A model generated the notes under the pieces. The model was not told where the DNA came from. It saw only the letters and a program-made list of their open reading frames with translations, and did not search any database. Below, one piece after another: positions 25,667 through 33,863 of a DNA stretch of 64,000 bases. The stretch lies in assembly GCF_051379705.1 (NCBI RefSeq), contig NZ_CP179868.1, forward strand, positions 3,782,001 to 3,846,000, read 5' to 3'. Origin of the DNA: Ekhidna sp051379705. GTDB lineage: Bacteria > Bacteroidota > Bacteroidia > Cytophagales > Cyclobacteriaceae. Position 1 is the stretch's first letter; every line of letters begins with the position of its first letter. The position numbers and the translations under genes are program-made.

Positions 25667-26647
25667 TTACAACTGATAGGTAACCGCTTTAATAGCTTCC
25701 ACCGTTCTGGATACGTTTGGCAATACTTCCTCAATCAATGTAGGGGCATAGGGAAGCGATACATCTTTGTTAGTGATACGGTGAATAGGTGCATCTAACC
25801 AATCGAAGGCATTTCTTTGTACGTGGTGACTAATTTCTGACGAGATGGATGCCAATGGCCATGCTTCTTCTACAATCACTAATCGATTCGTCTTTTTCAC
25901 TGATTCAACGATAGTATGATAATCTATTGGTCTTACTGAGCGTAGATCTATTACTTCAGCTTCTGTCCCATCTTTGGCTAGCTCGTCAGCTGCTTGATTG
26001 GCTACTTTCATCATCTTACCAAATGAAAGCAATGTCACATCAGATCCTTCGCGAACCACATTTGCTTGACCAATCTCTAGTAAATACTCTTCCTCTGGCA
26101 CTTCTCCTTTGTCAGCATACATCAATTCAGACTCCATGAAGATTACTGGGTTGTCATCTCTGATAGCTGTTTTCAAAAGGCCTTTTGCATCGTAAGGATT
26201 GGAAGGTACAACCACCTTAAGACCAGCAGTATTAGCGTACCAGTTTTCAAAGTTTTGTGAGTGTTGCTGGCTTAACTGTCCGGCATTTCCTGTTGGACCC
26301 CGAAAAACGATCGGCACATTGTATTGCCCACCAGACATTGATAGCATTTTGGCCGCACTATTGATAACTTGATCAATAGCCACCAGAGAGAAATTGAATG
26401 TCATGAATTCGATAATAGGGCGGAGGCCATTCATAGCGGCACCAACTCCAACTCCGGCGAAACCAAGCTCTGTGATAGGTGTATCAATGACACGTTTGGC
26501 ACCAAACTCATCCAACATGCCCTGACTCACTTTGTAAGCACCGTTGTATTCGGCTACTTCTTCTCCCATTAGAAAGACATCTTCGTCTCTTCTCATTTCT
26601 TCACTCATCGCTTCACCAAGGGCTTCTCTGAATTGAATTTCTCTCAT
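25667..26647 (-). CDS. pdhB: Pyruvate dehydrogenase E1 component, beta subunit
   Basis: The 326-residue protein is the beta half of a heterotetrameric E1 that decarboxylates pyruvate with thiamine diphosphate. It begins MREIQFREALGEAMSEEMRRDEDVF and has GEEVAEYNGAYKVSQGM, with the Glu that activates ThDP. DTPITELGFAGVGVGAA, FRGPTGNAGQLSQQHSQNFENWY, and a C-terminal transketolase domain with VIDLRSVRPID follow. The E1 alpha, E2 and E3 genes are not beside it, so pdhB is a stand-alone unit here, ended by its own terminator. Confidence 0.95.
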   Translation of the reverse strand: MREIQFREALGEAMSEEMRRDEDVFLMGEEVAEYNGAYKVSQGMLDEFGAKRVIDTPITELGFAGVGVGAAMNGLRPIIEFMTFNFSLVAIDQVINSAAKMLSMSGGQYNVPIVFRGPTGNAGQLSQQHSQNFENWYANTAGLKVVVPSNPYDAKGLLKTAIRDDNPVIFMESELMYADKGEVPEEEYLLEIGQANVVREGSDVTLLSFGKMMKVANQAADELAKDGTEAEVIDLRSVRPIDYHTIVESVKKTNRLVIVEEAWPLASISSEISHHVQRNAFDWLDAPIHRITNKDVSLPYAPTLIEEVLPNVSRTVEAIKAVTYQL

Positions 26648-26751
26648 TGTTTCCTAAGTATTTTTCGGTGTGCTAAATTAATGATGAATGCCTGATTATT
26701 GAGATTTTGTTGACCCTTTTTAAGTGCAGTCAATTTTGACCTAAAATAAAA

Positions 26752-26776
26752 AAGCCCTACCAAAATGGTAGGGCTT
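26752..26776 (-). terminator. Intrinsic terminator of the OmpA/TPR lipoprotein gene
   Basis: AAGCCCTACC (26752-26761), loop AAAAT, and GGTAGGGCTT (26767-26776) form a perfect 10-bp stem. On the minus strand it runs into a T-rich tail, 22 nt after the stop. Confidence 0.85.
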
Positions 26777-26798
26777 CAATTTTATTCTGAATCGTGAA

Positions 26799-28562
26799 TT
26801 ACTTCACAGCTTCGTTTACCGCATCTGCAAAGTTTGTGAACTCAAGATCGTTCAATGCCATATCCTTGTAAGAAGGCTCAGCATCTACTGCTTTCTTAAG
26901 ATTAGATCCAACACCTGAAGCGTTGTTTTGTCTTGCAGCTGAAACAGCTAGTAGGTAATAAGAGTCTGCTCTTTCTACTTGCTTGAATTCTGCATCAGCC
27001 ATAGGGTAGTCACCGCTAAGCAAATGAGCAAGACCTCTATCGATCATTACATTCTCATTGTTTTTAGCAGAAGCGAAAGAAGCTTTTGCTTTATCGTACT
27101 CGGCCATTCTAACTTCAACAGCACCTTTCATAGCGCTTACTTTCCCGTTGATGTCGTTAGAAGAAGAGCTTACACCACCTAGAGTTTCGTAAGCTGCTTC
27201 GTAATCACCTTGCAATACTTGTAGTGCACCCATGTTAGCTTGTACTTCAGGAGAGCTAGCCATTTTGTTCATAGCTATCTCTAGTTGAGTTGCAGCTCCA
27301 TCTAGCTTAGAAGCATCGCCTCTTTTAGCCATTTGAAGGTGAGCAGCAGCTAAATTGTTGTGTGCTTGCCACATGCCAGACTTATCAGCAGCAGCCTTGT
27401 AGATTGCAGCTTTTTCTTCTAAGGAAGGAGTAAGTGTTGCACTGAACATTAGTTCTTCAATAGTAAGTGTGTCTGCGTCAGCTTCGCCGCCTGTGATTGC
27501 TTTTGCAAGTACAGCGATTTCTGCATTTGATTTCTTAGGCTTTACAGTCAATACTTCTGTTTTCGCAGACCTTAAACCAGGATATACATCTTTGAATACT
27601 TTCTTGTAAGTAGAAAGCTTCTTCATTTCTTTTTCTTTCTCAACGAAAGATCCAGAACCATTAATGATGTTTGTGTACTGACCTTTTTCTTCTGCTGAGA
27701 TGCCTTCGTAAGCTGCAAGAGCTCCTTTGAAAGCATTCCAATCTTGAACAACAGGCTTTAGGATGAAATCGATAGAATCGGCTGCTCCCTTGTAATCGTA
27801 TCGATCCATTCTGTTTCTATAGTATTTCTCGATAGTCGCTGCTCTATCTTCTGATAGATCACTGTTAATAGTCTCAGTACCTTCTGGTGAGTGAGTACCT
27901 GTGATAGTAACAGTTCTGGTTACATTTTTCTCTGCGATGAATCCGCTAAGCATATCTCTTTTCGATGCGTTAGTTTCTCCATCATAAGAGAGAGAAGTTC
28001 TAAGGTTAGATCTTCCTTGATCGAAGTAGAAATCAACGTTGGTTGGAATTAATTCTTCCTTGTCGTTGTACCCGTGATCTGCATAGCTAACCATTGCAAT
28101 GTCTTTCACCCAGGCAGAAGTCATAACAAGACCCTGAGCTACCGCCAAACGATCAGTTTCTGCAGTTTTTCCATTTTTAAGGTCTGTAGCTACTCCCTGT
28201 ACGTAAAGTGTACCAGGGTTCATTCCATCTTGGTAAGGGAATGTGAAGTTTGCAGACTTTCTTGAAGTAGTCGTCGAGCTATTAGGGAAATCAGAAGCCT
28301 GGAATTCCACTGATCCAACAGCAACTTCCTGGTCACCGTACACATAGATTGTGTTTAGTGTGAAGCTTGTGTTAGATGGAAGAATTTTTGGAGGAAGAAC
28401 AGCGCTCATCTCGAAAGGAACGTTTCCACCATGCACTTCAAGTGGGTTAGGGTTTACTTGAAGATCATTCTCCTGAGCCAATTTTATCATTTTATCAAGC
28501 TTACAACCGGAAAGTAAAATTACTCCGGCAGCAAAAGCCATGGCTAGGTTAAATTTTTTCAT
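26799..28562 (-). CDS. Lipoprotein with OmpA-like and TPR-like regions
   Basis: The 587-residue protein has a lipoprotein signal (KKFNLAMAFAAGVILLSGC). An N-terminal beta-rich region (about 20-190) follows. An OmpA-like segment (about 190-270) has FYFDQGRSNLR, TGTHSPEGTETINSDLSEDRA, resembling the NxxLSxxRA peptidoglycan-binding motif. The C-terminal half (about 390-580) holds helical repeats with HNNLAAAHLQMAKRG and GALQVLQGDYEAAYE, typical of TPRs. An outer-membrane, peptidoglycan-linked scaffold is a reasonable inference. The ATG at 28562 is chosen because it starts the signal; the frame to 28622 adds 20 residues before it. Confidence 0.82.
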   Translation of the reverse strand: MKKFNLAMAFAAGVILLSGCKLDKMIKLAQENDLQVNPNPLEVHGGNVPFEMSAVLPPKILPSNTSFTLNTIYVYGDQEVAVGSVEFQASDFPNSSTTTSRKSANFTFPYQDGMNPGTLYVQGVATDLKNGKTAETDRLAVAQGLVMTSAWVKDIAMVSYADHGYNDKEELIPTNVDFYFDQGRSNLRTSLSYDGETNASKRDMLSGFIAEKNVTRTVTITGTHSPEGTETINSDLSEDRAATIEKYYRNRMDRYDYKGAADSIDFILKPVVQDWNAFKGALAAYEGISAEEKGQYTNIINGSGSFVEKEKEMKKLSTYKKVFKDVYPGLRSAKTEVLTVKPKKSNAEIAVLAKAITGGEADADTLTIEELMFSATLTPSLEEKAAIYKAAADKSGMWQAHNNLAAAHLQMAKRGDASKLDGAATQLEIAMNKMASSPEVQANMGALQVLQGDYEAAYETLGGVSSSSNDINGKVSAMKGAVEVRMAEYDKAKASFASAKNNENVMIDRGLAHLLSGDYPMADAEFKQVERADSYYLLAVSAARQNNASGVGSNLKKAVDAEPSYKDMALNDLEFTNFADAVNEAVK

Positions 28563-28710
28563 TTGATTCAGTTTTTTAATTGTACAAACAATAAATAGTA
28601 TAATTCTTAGTTTATAGTGCACGCAAAATTAATCGAATTTATCATTTTACTATACTAATAAACCAACTATCTAATAGATGTATTGTTTATCTTTGCTTTG
28701 ATATATTACA

Positions 28711-28923
28711 ATGATGCAGGATTATTTAGAAAAATATGCGTTTGGAGTGTGCACCCGATTGGGGGAGAAGTTTCGTATTCCTACTTCAAGCATTCGATTA
28801 TTCTTCATTTACACATCATTTTTGACCTTTGGCTCTCCGGTAATAATCTATCTGGGACTGGCTTTCGTTATGAATTTTCGTAAGCTACAGCGAAGAAGAA
28901 ACAACACCCTTTGGTATTATTAA
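28711..28923 (+). CDS. Short PspC-domain protein
   Basis: The 70-residue protein has an N-terminal amphipathic part, YLEKYAFGVCTRLGEKFRIPTSSIRLFFIYTSFLTFG, and one helix, SPVIIYLGLAFVMNF, with a basic tail (RKLQRRRNN). This is the PspC layout: GVCTRLGEK matches the GVcxGla core. A perfect -7 box, TATCTTTG, sits at 28688-28695. A second in-frame ATG immediately follows the first. The stop overlaps the converging glycosyltransferase stop by 4 nt. It is probably a small inner-membrane regulator-like protein; its partner is unknown. Confidence 0.8.
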   Translation: MMQDYLEKYAFGVCTRLGEKFRIPTSSIRLFFIYTSFLTFGSPVIIYLGLAFVMNFRKLQRRRNNTLWYY

Positions 28924-29912
28924 TTATATAGGTCACTATATTTCCGACTTCCTCTTAAGTAATATTCATAGATCATAAGCTTAGTTTTAGGCGTTATGGA
29001 CGTTAGTTTTCGCTTTCTGGTCATTTTGGAGAAATTCCATAGTACAGAAAAATGGGCTTTGATTACAGCCACGCTGTGGTTCGGGTTTCCTTCAAATAAG
29101 AACTTGATGGCTGCTACCCAGTCAAGTGTCATCCTGATAGGCAGCTTAAAAATCAATTTGTTTAAGGGTAAATTCTTAATAAGGATATATAAGCCATTTC
29201 GAAAATTTAGATATGTCTTAAAGGGACTAGATTTAGCCAGTGTACCACCACCAACATGAAACACCGTTGATTTTGGAATACACTTGATTTGATGGCCTAG
29301 GCTATGAATCCTCCAACAGAGATCAATCTCCTCCATGTGTGCAAAGAAGTCGGAATCAAAGCCACCGGCATTGAAGAACACTTCTGAGCGAACCATCATG
29401 CAAGCTCCAGATGACCAAAAAATATCAACCTCTTCATTGTATTGGCCGGAATCTGATTCAACCTGATCGAAAATACGTCCACGGCAAAATGGATAACCTA
29501 GAAAGTCAATAAATCCTCCGCATGCTCCTGCGTATTCAAATAGTGACTTGTGATTGTAATCTTTTATTTTCGGTTGACACGCTGCATAATTTGGATGAGC
29601 ATCTAAGAATTGCTCAAGTGGATTGAGCCAATTAGTAGTCACTTCAACATCAGAGTTTAAGAGCAAAAAGTACTCTGCTTCAATTTGTTTAAGCGCTTCA
29701 TTATAGCCGCCTGCGTATCCGTAGTTTTTATCTAGTTTAATTAATTCAACTTTTGGGAAGTTCTTTTCCAGAAAGGGGATGGAATTGTCCGTAGAAGAAT
29801 TGTCAGCAACTACTATTGTCGCATTGGGTGAATAGGTAACTACCGAAGGAAGAAACTTCTCCAGATAGGATACCCCATTATAATTGAGTATGACTACTGC
29901 AGTCTTTGCCAT
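28920..29912 (-). CDS. Family 2 glycosyltransferase
   Basis: The 330-residue GT-A protein has VVILNYNGVSYLEKFLPSVV at the N-terminus and VVADNSSTDNSIPFLE with the nucleotide-sugar aspartates. FLLLNSDVEVTTNWL contains the DxD-equivalent, and the acceptor block FFAHMEEIDLCWRIHSLGH is typical of rhamnosyl- and related transferases. It is cytosolic and membrane-associated, probably adding a sugar to a lipid-linked glycan or surface polysaccharide; donor and acceptor are unknown. EbfC lies directly upstream with no gap, so the two are co-transcribed. Confidence 0.88.
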   Translation of the reverse strand: MAKTAVVILNYNGVSYLEKFLPSVVTYSPNATIVVADNSSTDNSIPFLEKNFPKVELIKLDKNYGYAGGYNEALKQIEAEYFLLLNSDVEVTTNWLNPLEQFLDAHPNYAACQPKIKDYNHKSLFEYAGACGGFIDFLGYPFCRGRIFDQVESDSGQYNEEVDIFWSSGACMMVRSEVFFNAGGFDSDFFAHMEEIDLCWRIHSLGHQIKCIPKSTVFHVGGGTLAKSSPFKTYLNFRNGLYILIKNLPLNKLIFKLPIRMTLDWVAAIKFLFEGNPNHSVAVIKAHFSVLWNFSKMTRKRKLTSITPKTKLMIYEYYLRGSRKYSDLYN

Positions 29913-30245
29913 TTACATCATCCCTGATAGATCCATTCCTGGAATATTAGGCATCAATCCTTCGGTGGAATTTTTTATGTGTTCTTTCGCTTTGATGTCA
30001 GCATCGCTCACTGCTTTATTTACCGCGGCAATAATCAGATCCCTCATCATATCTTTATCAGCGCTATTTACAAGGCTTTCGTCGATTTCCAGTCCTATTA
30101 GCTCTTTGTTGCCATTAGCTCGTGCTTTGACCATACCACCACCTGATTCTCCTTCTGCTGTGATGTCTTTGAGCTGATCCTGAGCTTCTTTCATTTTGGA
30201 TTGCATCTCCTTCACTTTGCCCATCATTTTCATCATGTCGAACAT
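29913..30245 (-). CDS. YbaB/EbfC nucleoid-associated protein
   Basis: The 110-residue protein begins FDMMKMMGKVKEMQSKMKEAQ, a Met-rich coiled coil, then GESGGGMVKARANGNKELIGLEIDESLV. This is the YbaB/EbfC family of small dimeric DNA-binding proteins. In other bacteria the gene is often next to dnaX and recR; here it is between a CHU_C protein and a glycosyltransferase. It starts 7 nt after the upstream gene's stop, so it is in an operon. Confidence 0.9.
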   Translation of the reverse strand: MFDMMKMMGKVKEMQSKMKEAQDQLKDITAEGESGGGMVKARANGNKELIGLEIDESLVNSADKDMMRDLIIAAVNKAVSDADIKAKEHIKNSTEGLMPNIPGMDLSGMM

Positions 30246-30252
30246 ATCCTTC

Positions 30253-31878
30253 TTATTTTTTTATTAACGTAAAAGTACCTTTTTGCATTCGTTTATTCCC
30301 GTCTGCTGTTTCAAAGATTATTTCATAAAGATAAGTTCCTTCCGAACCAATTGATCCATTGATCGTGCCGTCCCAACCAGGAGATGCTATGTCTGATGAA
30401 TAGACTAATTGTCCCCATCTGGTATAAATATTTGTGGTTGCAGTCTCCGTTGGTAGTCCGAATAGTTCAAGAGTGTCGTTGAGTCCATCGCCATTGGGAG
30501 TAAATGCGGTAGGGACATAAATGACCAATTGGTATCGAACTGTAACGGAATTAGATCTTAAAGTGGTGCCATCTGGATATACTGAAGACACAGTCACGAA
30601 TTGGCGAGGGCTACCATCTTTTGCATCTAGTTGAACAGAGAATTCTGTTGATGGAATTTGATTCTCTGTTTGCGAAAAATCATTACCGGTCTGGTAGTTA
30701 TTCTGTGGACTGTCTGTAAGTGAATTTACAGGAGGACTAAAAATCACCAGATATTGATTTGTGCTTTCCTTAGTAGCATCAACCAATGGGGGATTGGTTT
30801 CGGCTGTATATAAAATCTGACCGCAGCTATCCACGTAATCCAATCTATAATAATACTTTCTCCCATTGGAACCAATCGGATCTGTAAATGAGCTGGTTTG
30901 TTCGGAACGAAAATCAAACTCTTCGCCTTCTAATCTGCGATAGATATTGAAGGTACCGCGGTTTACTGAATCAAGATTGATATAGATGCCAGATGAACCA
31001 TATGAGGAATAGAGTGATTGAAAAGGTGAAAGTGACAGGTCGGAGGATTCAGCACAAAAATCTTGAGAAAAGGTGGATGTCCCATTGCAAGGATCGAATG
31101 CTTCGATATTTAGACAATAGTCCGCCCTTGCAAAAGGTATGTCACTCAGGACAATGGAGTTTTGCTTAATGTAGCCATCATATATTCGGGTGGTACTCCC
31201 TTGAGTTAGGTTAATTCTATAGTTGGTGAGTGTATCTATTGCATCTAGTTCCAGGTATAGGCTGAATAGATCTTTGCAGGTCTCCTTAATGGCAGCATTG
31301 GTAATATTTGGTGCCAGCAACGTGGGAATGGGATTGATCTCCTGAAAAAAAGCAGTGCATACTTCGTCTGCATTGTCAAAAAAACCTTTGAGACCAATAG
31401 CTTGAGTGGAGGTGTTTGAGTAACCAAACTGAGCAGTCTCAGATGTTAATAAGGTGACTGAGTCAGAAACCGTAAAATAAACACGAATGCTATCATAGTA
31501 GGTGTCTTGTGACGTAATGGAAACTTCTCGCCCATTACACATTTGAATTTGGATATCCGGGACTAATGGTTCAAATGCTTCAACAAAAAGGGTGTCGGAC
31601 CTATCATCTATTCCGTCTACACCAACAATTTGGACAATCTGATAGATGCCTGCATCCTGATAGGTGAAGGTTTTATTGTTTGTAATACCTGCTCCTTCGA
31701 AATAATAGTATTGTCGGGTGACTGCACCGAAAGAATCATACTCAGTTATATTGACGGTCATCGGGTTGCAGCCGCGATCGAATTCGACAGAAAAGCGACC
31801 TTTACTGCTAAAGACTTGCGCATCTGCCAATATAGGCAGTAGTAAAAGAAGTAAAATATGTCTCCAGCGATGCATCAA
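30253..31878 (-). CDS. Secreted protein with gliding-motility/T9SS C-terminal (CHU_C) domain
   Basis: The 541-residue protein has a signal peptide (HRWRHILLLLLLPILADAQ). Beta-sandwich/PKD-like modules fill the middle, with Cys pairs in CNGREVS- and FDPCNGTS-type loops. The C-terminal domain of about 85 residues has YVPTAFTPNGDGLNDTLELFG, NIYTRWGQLVYSS and GWDGTING, ending GTFTLIKK. This is the gliding-motility-associated C-terminal (type B) sorting domain, so the protein is predicted to be exported by type IX secretion. The binding target is unknown. A second ATG follows the first directly. Confidence 0.9.
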   Translation of the reverse strand: MMHRWRHILLLLLLPILADAQVFSSKGRFSVEFDRGCNPMTVNITEYDSFGAVTRQYYYFEGAGITNNKTFTYQDAGIYQIVQIVGVDGIDDRSDTLFVEAFEPLVPDIQIQMCNGREVSITSQDTYYDSIRVYFTVSDSVTLLTSETAQFGYSNTSTQAIGLKGFFDNADEVCTAFFQEINPIPTLLAPNITNAAIKETCKDLFSLYLELDAIDTLTNYRINLTQGSTTRIYDGYIKQNSIVLSDIPFARADYCLNIEAFDPCNGTSTFSQDFCAESSDLSLSPFQSLYSSYGSSGIYINLDSVNRGTFNIYRRLEGEEFDFRSEQTSSFTDPIGSNGRKYYYRLDYVDSCGQILYTAETNPPLVDATKESTNQYLVIFSPPVNSLTDSPQNNYQTGNDFSQTENQIPSTEFSVQLDAKDGSPRQFVTVSSVYPDGTTLRSNSVTVRYQLVIYVPTAFTPNGDGLNDTLELFGLPTETATTNIYTRWGQLVYSSDIASPGWDGTINGSIGSEGTYLYEIIFETADGNKRMQKGTFTLIKK

Positions 31879-31904
31879 TCAGTATACGAACAAGTGTCGT
31901 AAAG

Positions 31905-33260
31905 TTAACCTTTAAAATGCTGGATTATTTTATCCAGATTCATGGGATTTTGTTCTCCTGAATCCATGTTTTTGAGCATGTATTCGCCAGATTGCATTTC
32001 ATTATCGCCAATAATCAAGGTGTAAGGTGTTCGAATCTTGTCTGCATAATTGAATTGTTTCTTGATCTTATCTGTATCGGGATAAAGATCTGCTTTGACG
32101 CCTGCCTGCCGTAGCTTCATCACTACCATTTGCCCATGTCTAAGATTCTCTTCGCTGAAATGCACAATCAATAACTCCAGTGGTTGAGTGATTTGATCCG
32201 GGAATAGACTCAACTCTTCCATTACATCATAAATACGATCCAAACCAAATGAAATACCAATTCCGGAGATGCCATTTAATCCAAATACTCCGGTGAGATT
32301 GTCATATCGACCACCACCGCATATACTTCCCATTTGGATGCTTGTCGGCTTTACTTCGTAAATCACTCCTGTGTAATAGGAGAGACCTCTTGCCAGAGAT
32401 AAATCGAATTCTACCTTAAGATTTTTTTCTTTGAACTGATCCAAAGTTTCGAAATATGATATGATCTCCTTTACTCCTTTATTCTCAGGATTGATTGATT
32501 TAACCTTCAGAATAAGTTTGTCCCGATCAGTTATTGATAGGATATCCATCACCTCGCGAATTTTACTAGCACTTCCGCCTAAAGAGGTAATATTCTCAAT
32601 GACCTTTGCTTCGCCAATTTTATCCAATTTGTCAATTTCTGCACAAAAGGGAACAGCCTGTTCCTTTAAATCAACATACTCTGCTAACAGAAAGAGGATA
32701 TCTCTGTGATTGACTTTGATGACATAATCTACAAGTTGCAGGTCATTGAATACGTCATTGAACAAGAGTGTAAGTTCAGCTTCATTCCAAATTCCATTGC
32801 TTCCAATGATGTCCGCATCGCATTGATAGAATTCCCGGTACCTTCCTTTCTGCGGACGATCTGCTCTCCAGACCGGTTGTATTTGAAATCTTTTAAAGGG
32901 GAATGATATTTCATTTTGATTCATCACTACGAATCGTGCAAAAGGAACAGTCAAGTCGTAGCGGAGGCCTTTTTCTGAAATTTTAGAGGTAAGGTGTTTG
33001 CTACCTTTTGCTATGTCTTCAGGATTAGTCTTGTTCAGATAATCTCCTGAGTTGAGTATTTTGAAAAGCAATTGATCTCCTTCATCGCCATACTTGCCTG
33101 TTAGAGTGGAGAGGTTTTCCATGGCGGGAGTTTCTAGTTGGCTGAAACCGTATTTGATAAAATTTTGCTTGATTTTATCAAGGATATAGCTCCTTTTAGC
33201 TGAAACTTCAGGACCAAAATCTCGTGTGCCGCGTGGCAGAGAAGGCTTACTTTTAGACAT
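31905..33260 (-). CDS. hisS: Histidyl-tRNA synthetase
   Basis: The 451-residue protein is a class II aminoacyl-tRNA synthetase. It opens KPSLPRGTRDFGPEV and has motif 1 near LETPAMENL. Motif 2 contains RPQKGRYREFYQCDADIIG, histidine-specific blocks follow (ARGLSYYTGVIYEV and GGGRYDNL), and the C-terminal anticodon-binding domain begins about LELLIVHFSEEN. The ATG at 33260 is the family start; a longer open frame upstream is antisense to the basic protein gene and is rejected. A -7 box (TAGTTTTG) sits 18 nt upstream, implying a leader of only about 10 nt. Confidence 0.96.
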   Translation of the reverse strand: MSKSKPSLPRGTRDFGPEVSAKRSYILDKIKQNFIKYGFSQLETPAMENLSTLTGKYGDEGDQLLFKILNSGDYLNKTNPEDIAKGSKHLTSKISEKGLRYDLTVPFARFVVMNQNEISFPFKRFQIQPVWRADRPQKGRYREFYQCDADIIGSNGIWNEAELTLLFNDVFNDLQLVDYVIKVNHRDILFLLAEYVDLKEQAVPFCAEIDKLDKIGEAKVIENITSLGGSASKIREVMDILSITDRDKLILKVKSINPENKGVKEIISYFETLDQFKEKNLKVEFDLSLARGLSYYTGVIYEVKPTSIQMGSICGGGRYDNLTGVFGLNGISGIGISFGLDRIYDVMEELSLFPDQITQPLELLIVHFSEENLRHGQMVVMKLRQAGVKADLYPDTDKIKKQFNYADKIRTPYTLIIGDNEMQSGEYMLKNMDSGEQNPMNLDKIIQHFKG

Positions 33261-33271
33261 TGAGAATTCGT

Positions 33272-33303
33272 TTTGGACAAAACTACATAATAACCTAAAT
33301 TTG
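33272..33303 (+). promoter_or_regulatory. Promoter of the basic protein gene (TTTG-N20-TAAATTTG)
   Basis: TTTG (33272-33275) and a perfect TAnnTTTG -7 box, TAAATTTG (33296-33303), are spaced exactly 20 nt, the Bacteroidota housekeeping consensus. Transcription would start near 33310, about 24 nt before the ATG at 33334. Confidence 0.7.
33278..33285 (-). promoter_or_regulatory. -7 box (TAGTTTTG) of the hisS promoter
   Basis: Read on the minus strand this is a perfect TAnnTTTG box 18 nt before the hisS ATG. It lies inside the spacer of the divergent basic-protein promoter, so the two promoters share DNA and their polymerases cannot bind together. Confidence 0.5.
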
Positions 33304-33333
33304 CGGCTCATTTCACGTAAGAAGACCAAGAAA

Positions 33334-33750
33334 ATGGCCGTAACAAGATTAGAAAGAAAAGGAAGAAAAAATAAGAATGTCGCAAAGAATAGGGTGAACA
33401 CAATGAAGCGTTTAAACGCAGTTCCTTCTATCAAGAATGTAGACATTGAAGAGATAAAGGCTGAATTTGCGAAGACGGCCAAATCCAAGAAAGCCGAGCC
33501 TAAAGCTGAAAAAGCGGCTCCAAAAGCAGAGAAAGCGGCTCCAAAAAAAGAGGCAGCGCCAAAAGCTGAAAAAGCAGAGGTAGCTGACGCTCCTAAGGAC
33601 GCTCCTAAGAAGGAAGCTAAGAAAGCGGCACCTAAAAAGGCTGCCCCAAAGGCTGAGAAGAAGGAAGCTGCTCCTAAGGCTGAAAAAGAAACAAAGAAAG
33701 CTGCTCCTAAGAAAAAGGCAGCTCCTAAGAAGAAAACTGAGGATAAGTAA
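33334..33750 (+). CDS. Small Lys/Ala/Pro-rich basic protein (histone H1-like tail)
   Basis: The 138-residue protein has a basic N-terminal part of about 48 residues, MAVTRLERKGRKNKNVAKNR then MKRLNAVPSIKNVDIEEIKAEFAK, which looks like a small folded or helical domain. The remainder is a low-complexity tail of KAAPK, KAEKAAPK and KKEAAPK units with almost only Lys, Ala, Pro and Glu. Such tails occur in histone H1-like bacterial proteins that bind DNA or RNA. The N-terminal part has no motif I know. It has a strong promoter and its own terminator. Confidence 0.8.
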   Translation: MAVTRLERKGRKNKNVAKNRVNTMKRLNAVPSIKNVDIEEIKAEFAKTAKSKKAEPKAEKAAPKAEKAAPKKEAAPKAEKAEVADAPKDAPKKEAKKAAPKKAAPKAEKKEAAPKAEKETKKAAPKKKAAPKKKTEDK

Positions 33751-33776
33751 TTATCCTTTTTTATCAAGCCAAACAG

Positions 33777-33804
33777 AACCTTCCGATTTTTCGGGAGGTT
33801 TTTT
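33777..33804 (+). terminator. Intrinsic terminator of the basic protein gene
   Basis: AACCTTCCGA (33777-33786), loop TTTT, and TCGGGAGGTT (33791-33800) form a 10-bp stem with one wobble and a T run, 26 nt after the stop. Confidence 0.85.
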
Positions 33805-33815
33805 ATATGTATAAA

Positions 33816-33841
33816 AAAAGCACTGACTAGTCAGTGCTTTT
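33816..33841 (-). terminator. Intrinsic terminator of the 33864-34745 lipoprotein gene
   Basis: A perfect palindrome with arms AAAAGCACTGAC and GTCAGTGCTTTT is followed on the minus strand by further T. It lies just past the stop of the minus-strand lipoprotein gene and back to back with the basic gene's terminator. Confidence 0.8.
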
Positions 33842-33863
33842 GTGATTAGATAATTAGGTGTAT

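Noticed and set aside
25546..25734. A 62-codon minus-strand frame overlapping the pdhB 3' end.
   Set aside because: It is an out-of-frame shadow that runs over the pdhB terminator.
28683..28883. Another plus-strand frame overlapping the PspC gene.
   Set aside because: It starts within the promoter -7 box and has no PspC-like pattern; the frame from 28711 does.
33261..33767. A long minus-strand open frame extending hisS by about 169 codons (Ala/Phe/Leu/Ser-rich).
   Set aside because: It is antisense to the Lys/Ala/Pro-rich gene. AAG and GCT codons give few stops in the reverse frame, and the extension has no place in a HisRS, which starts at 33260.
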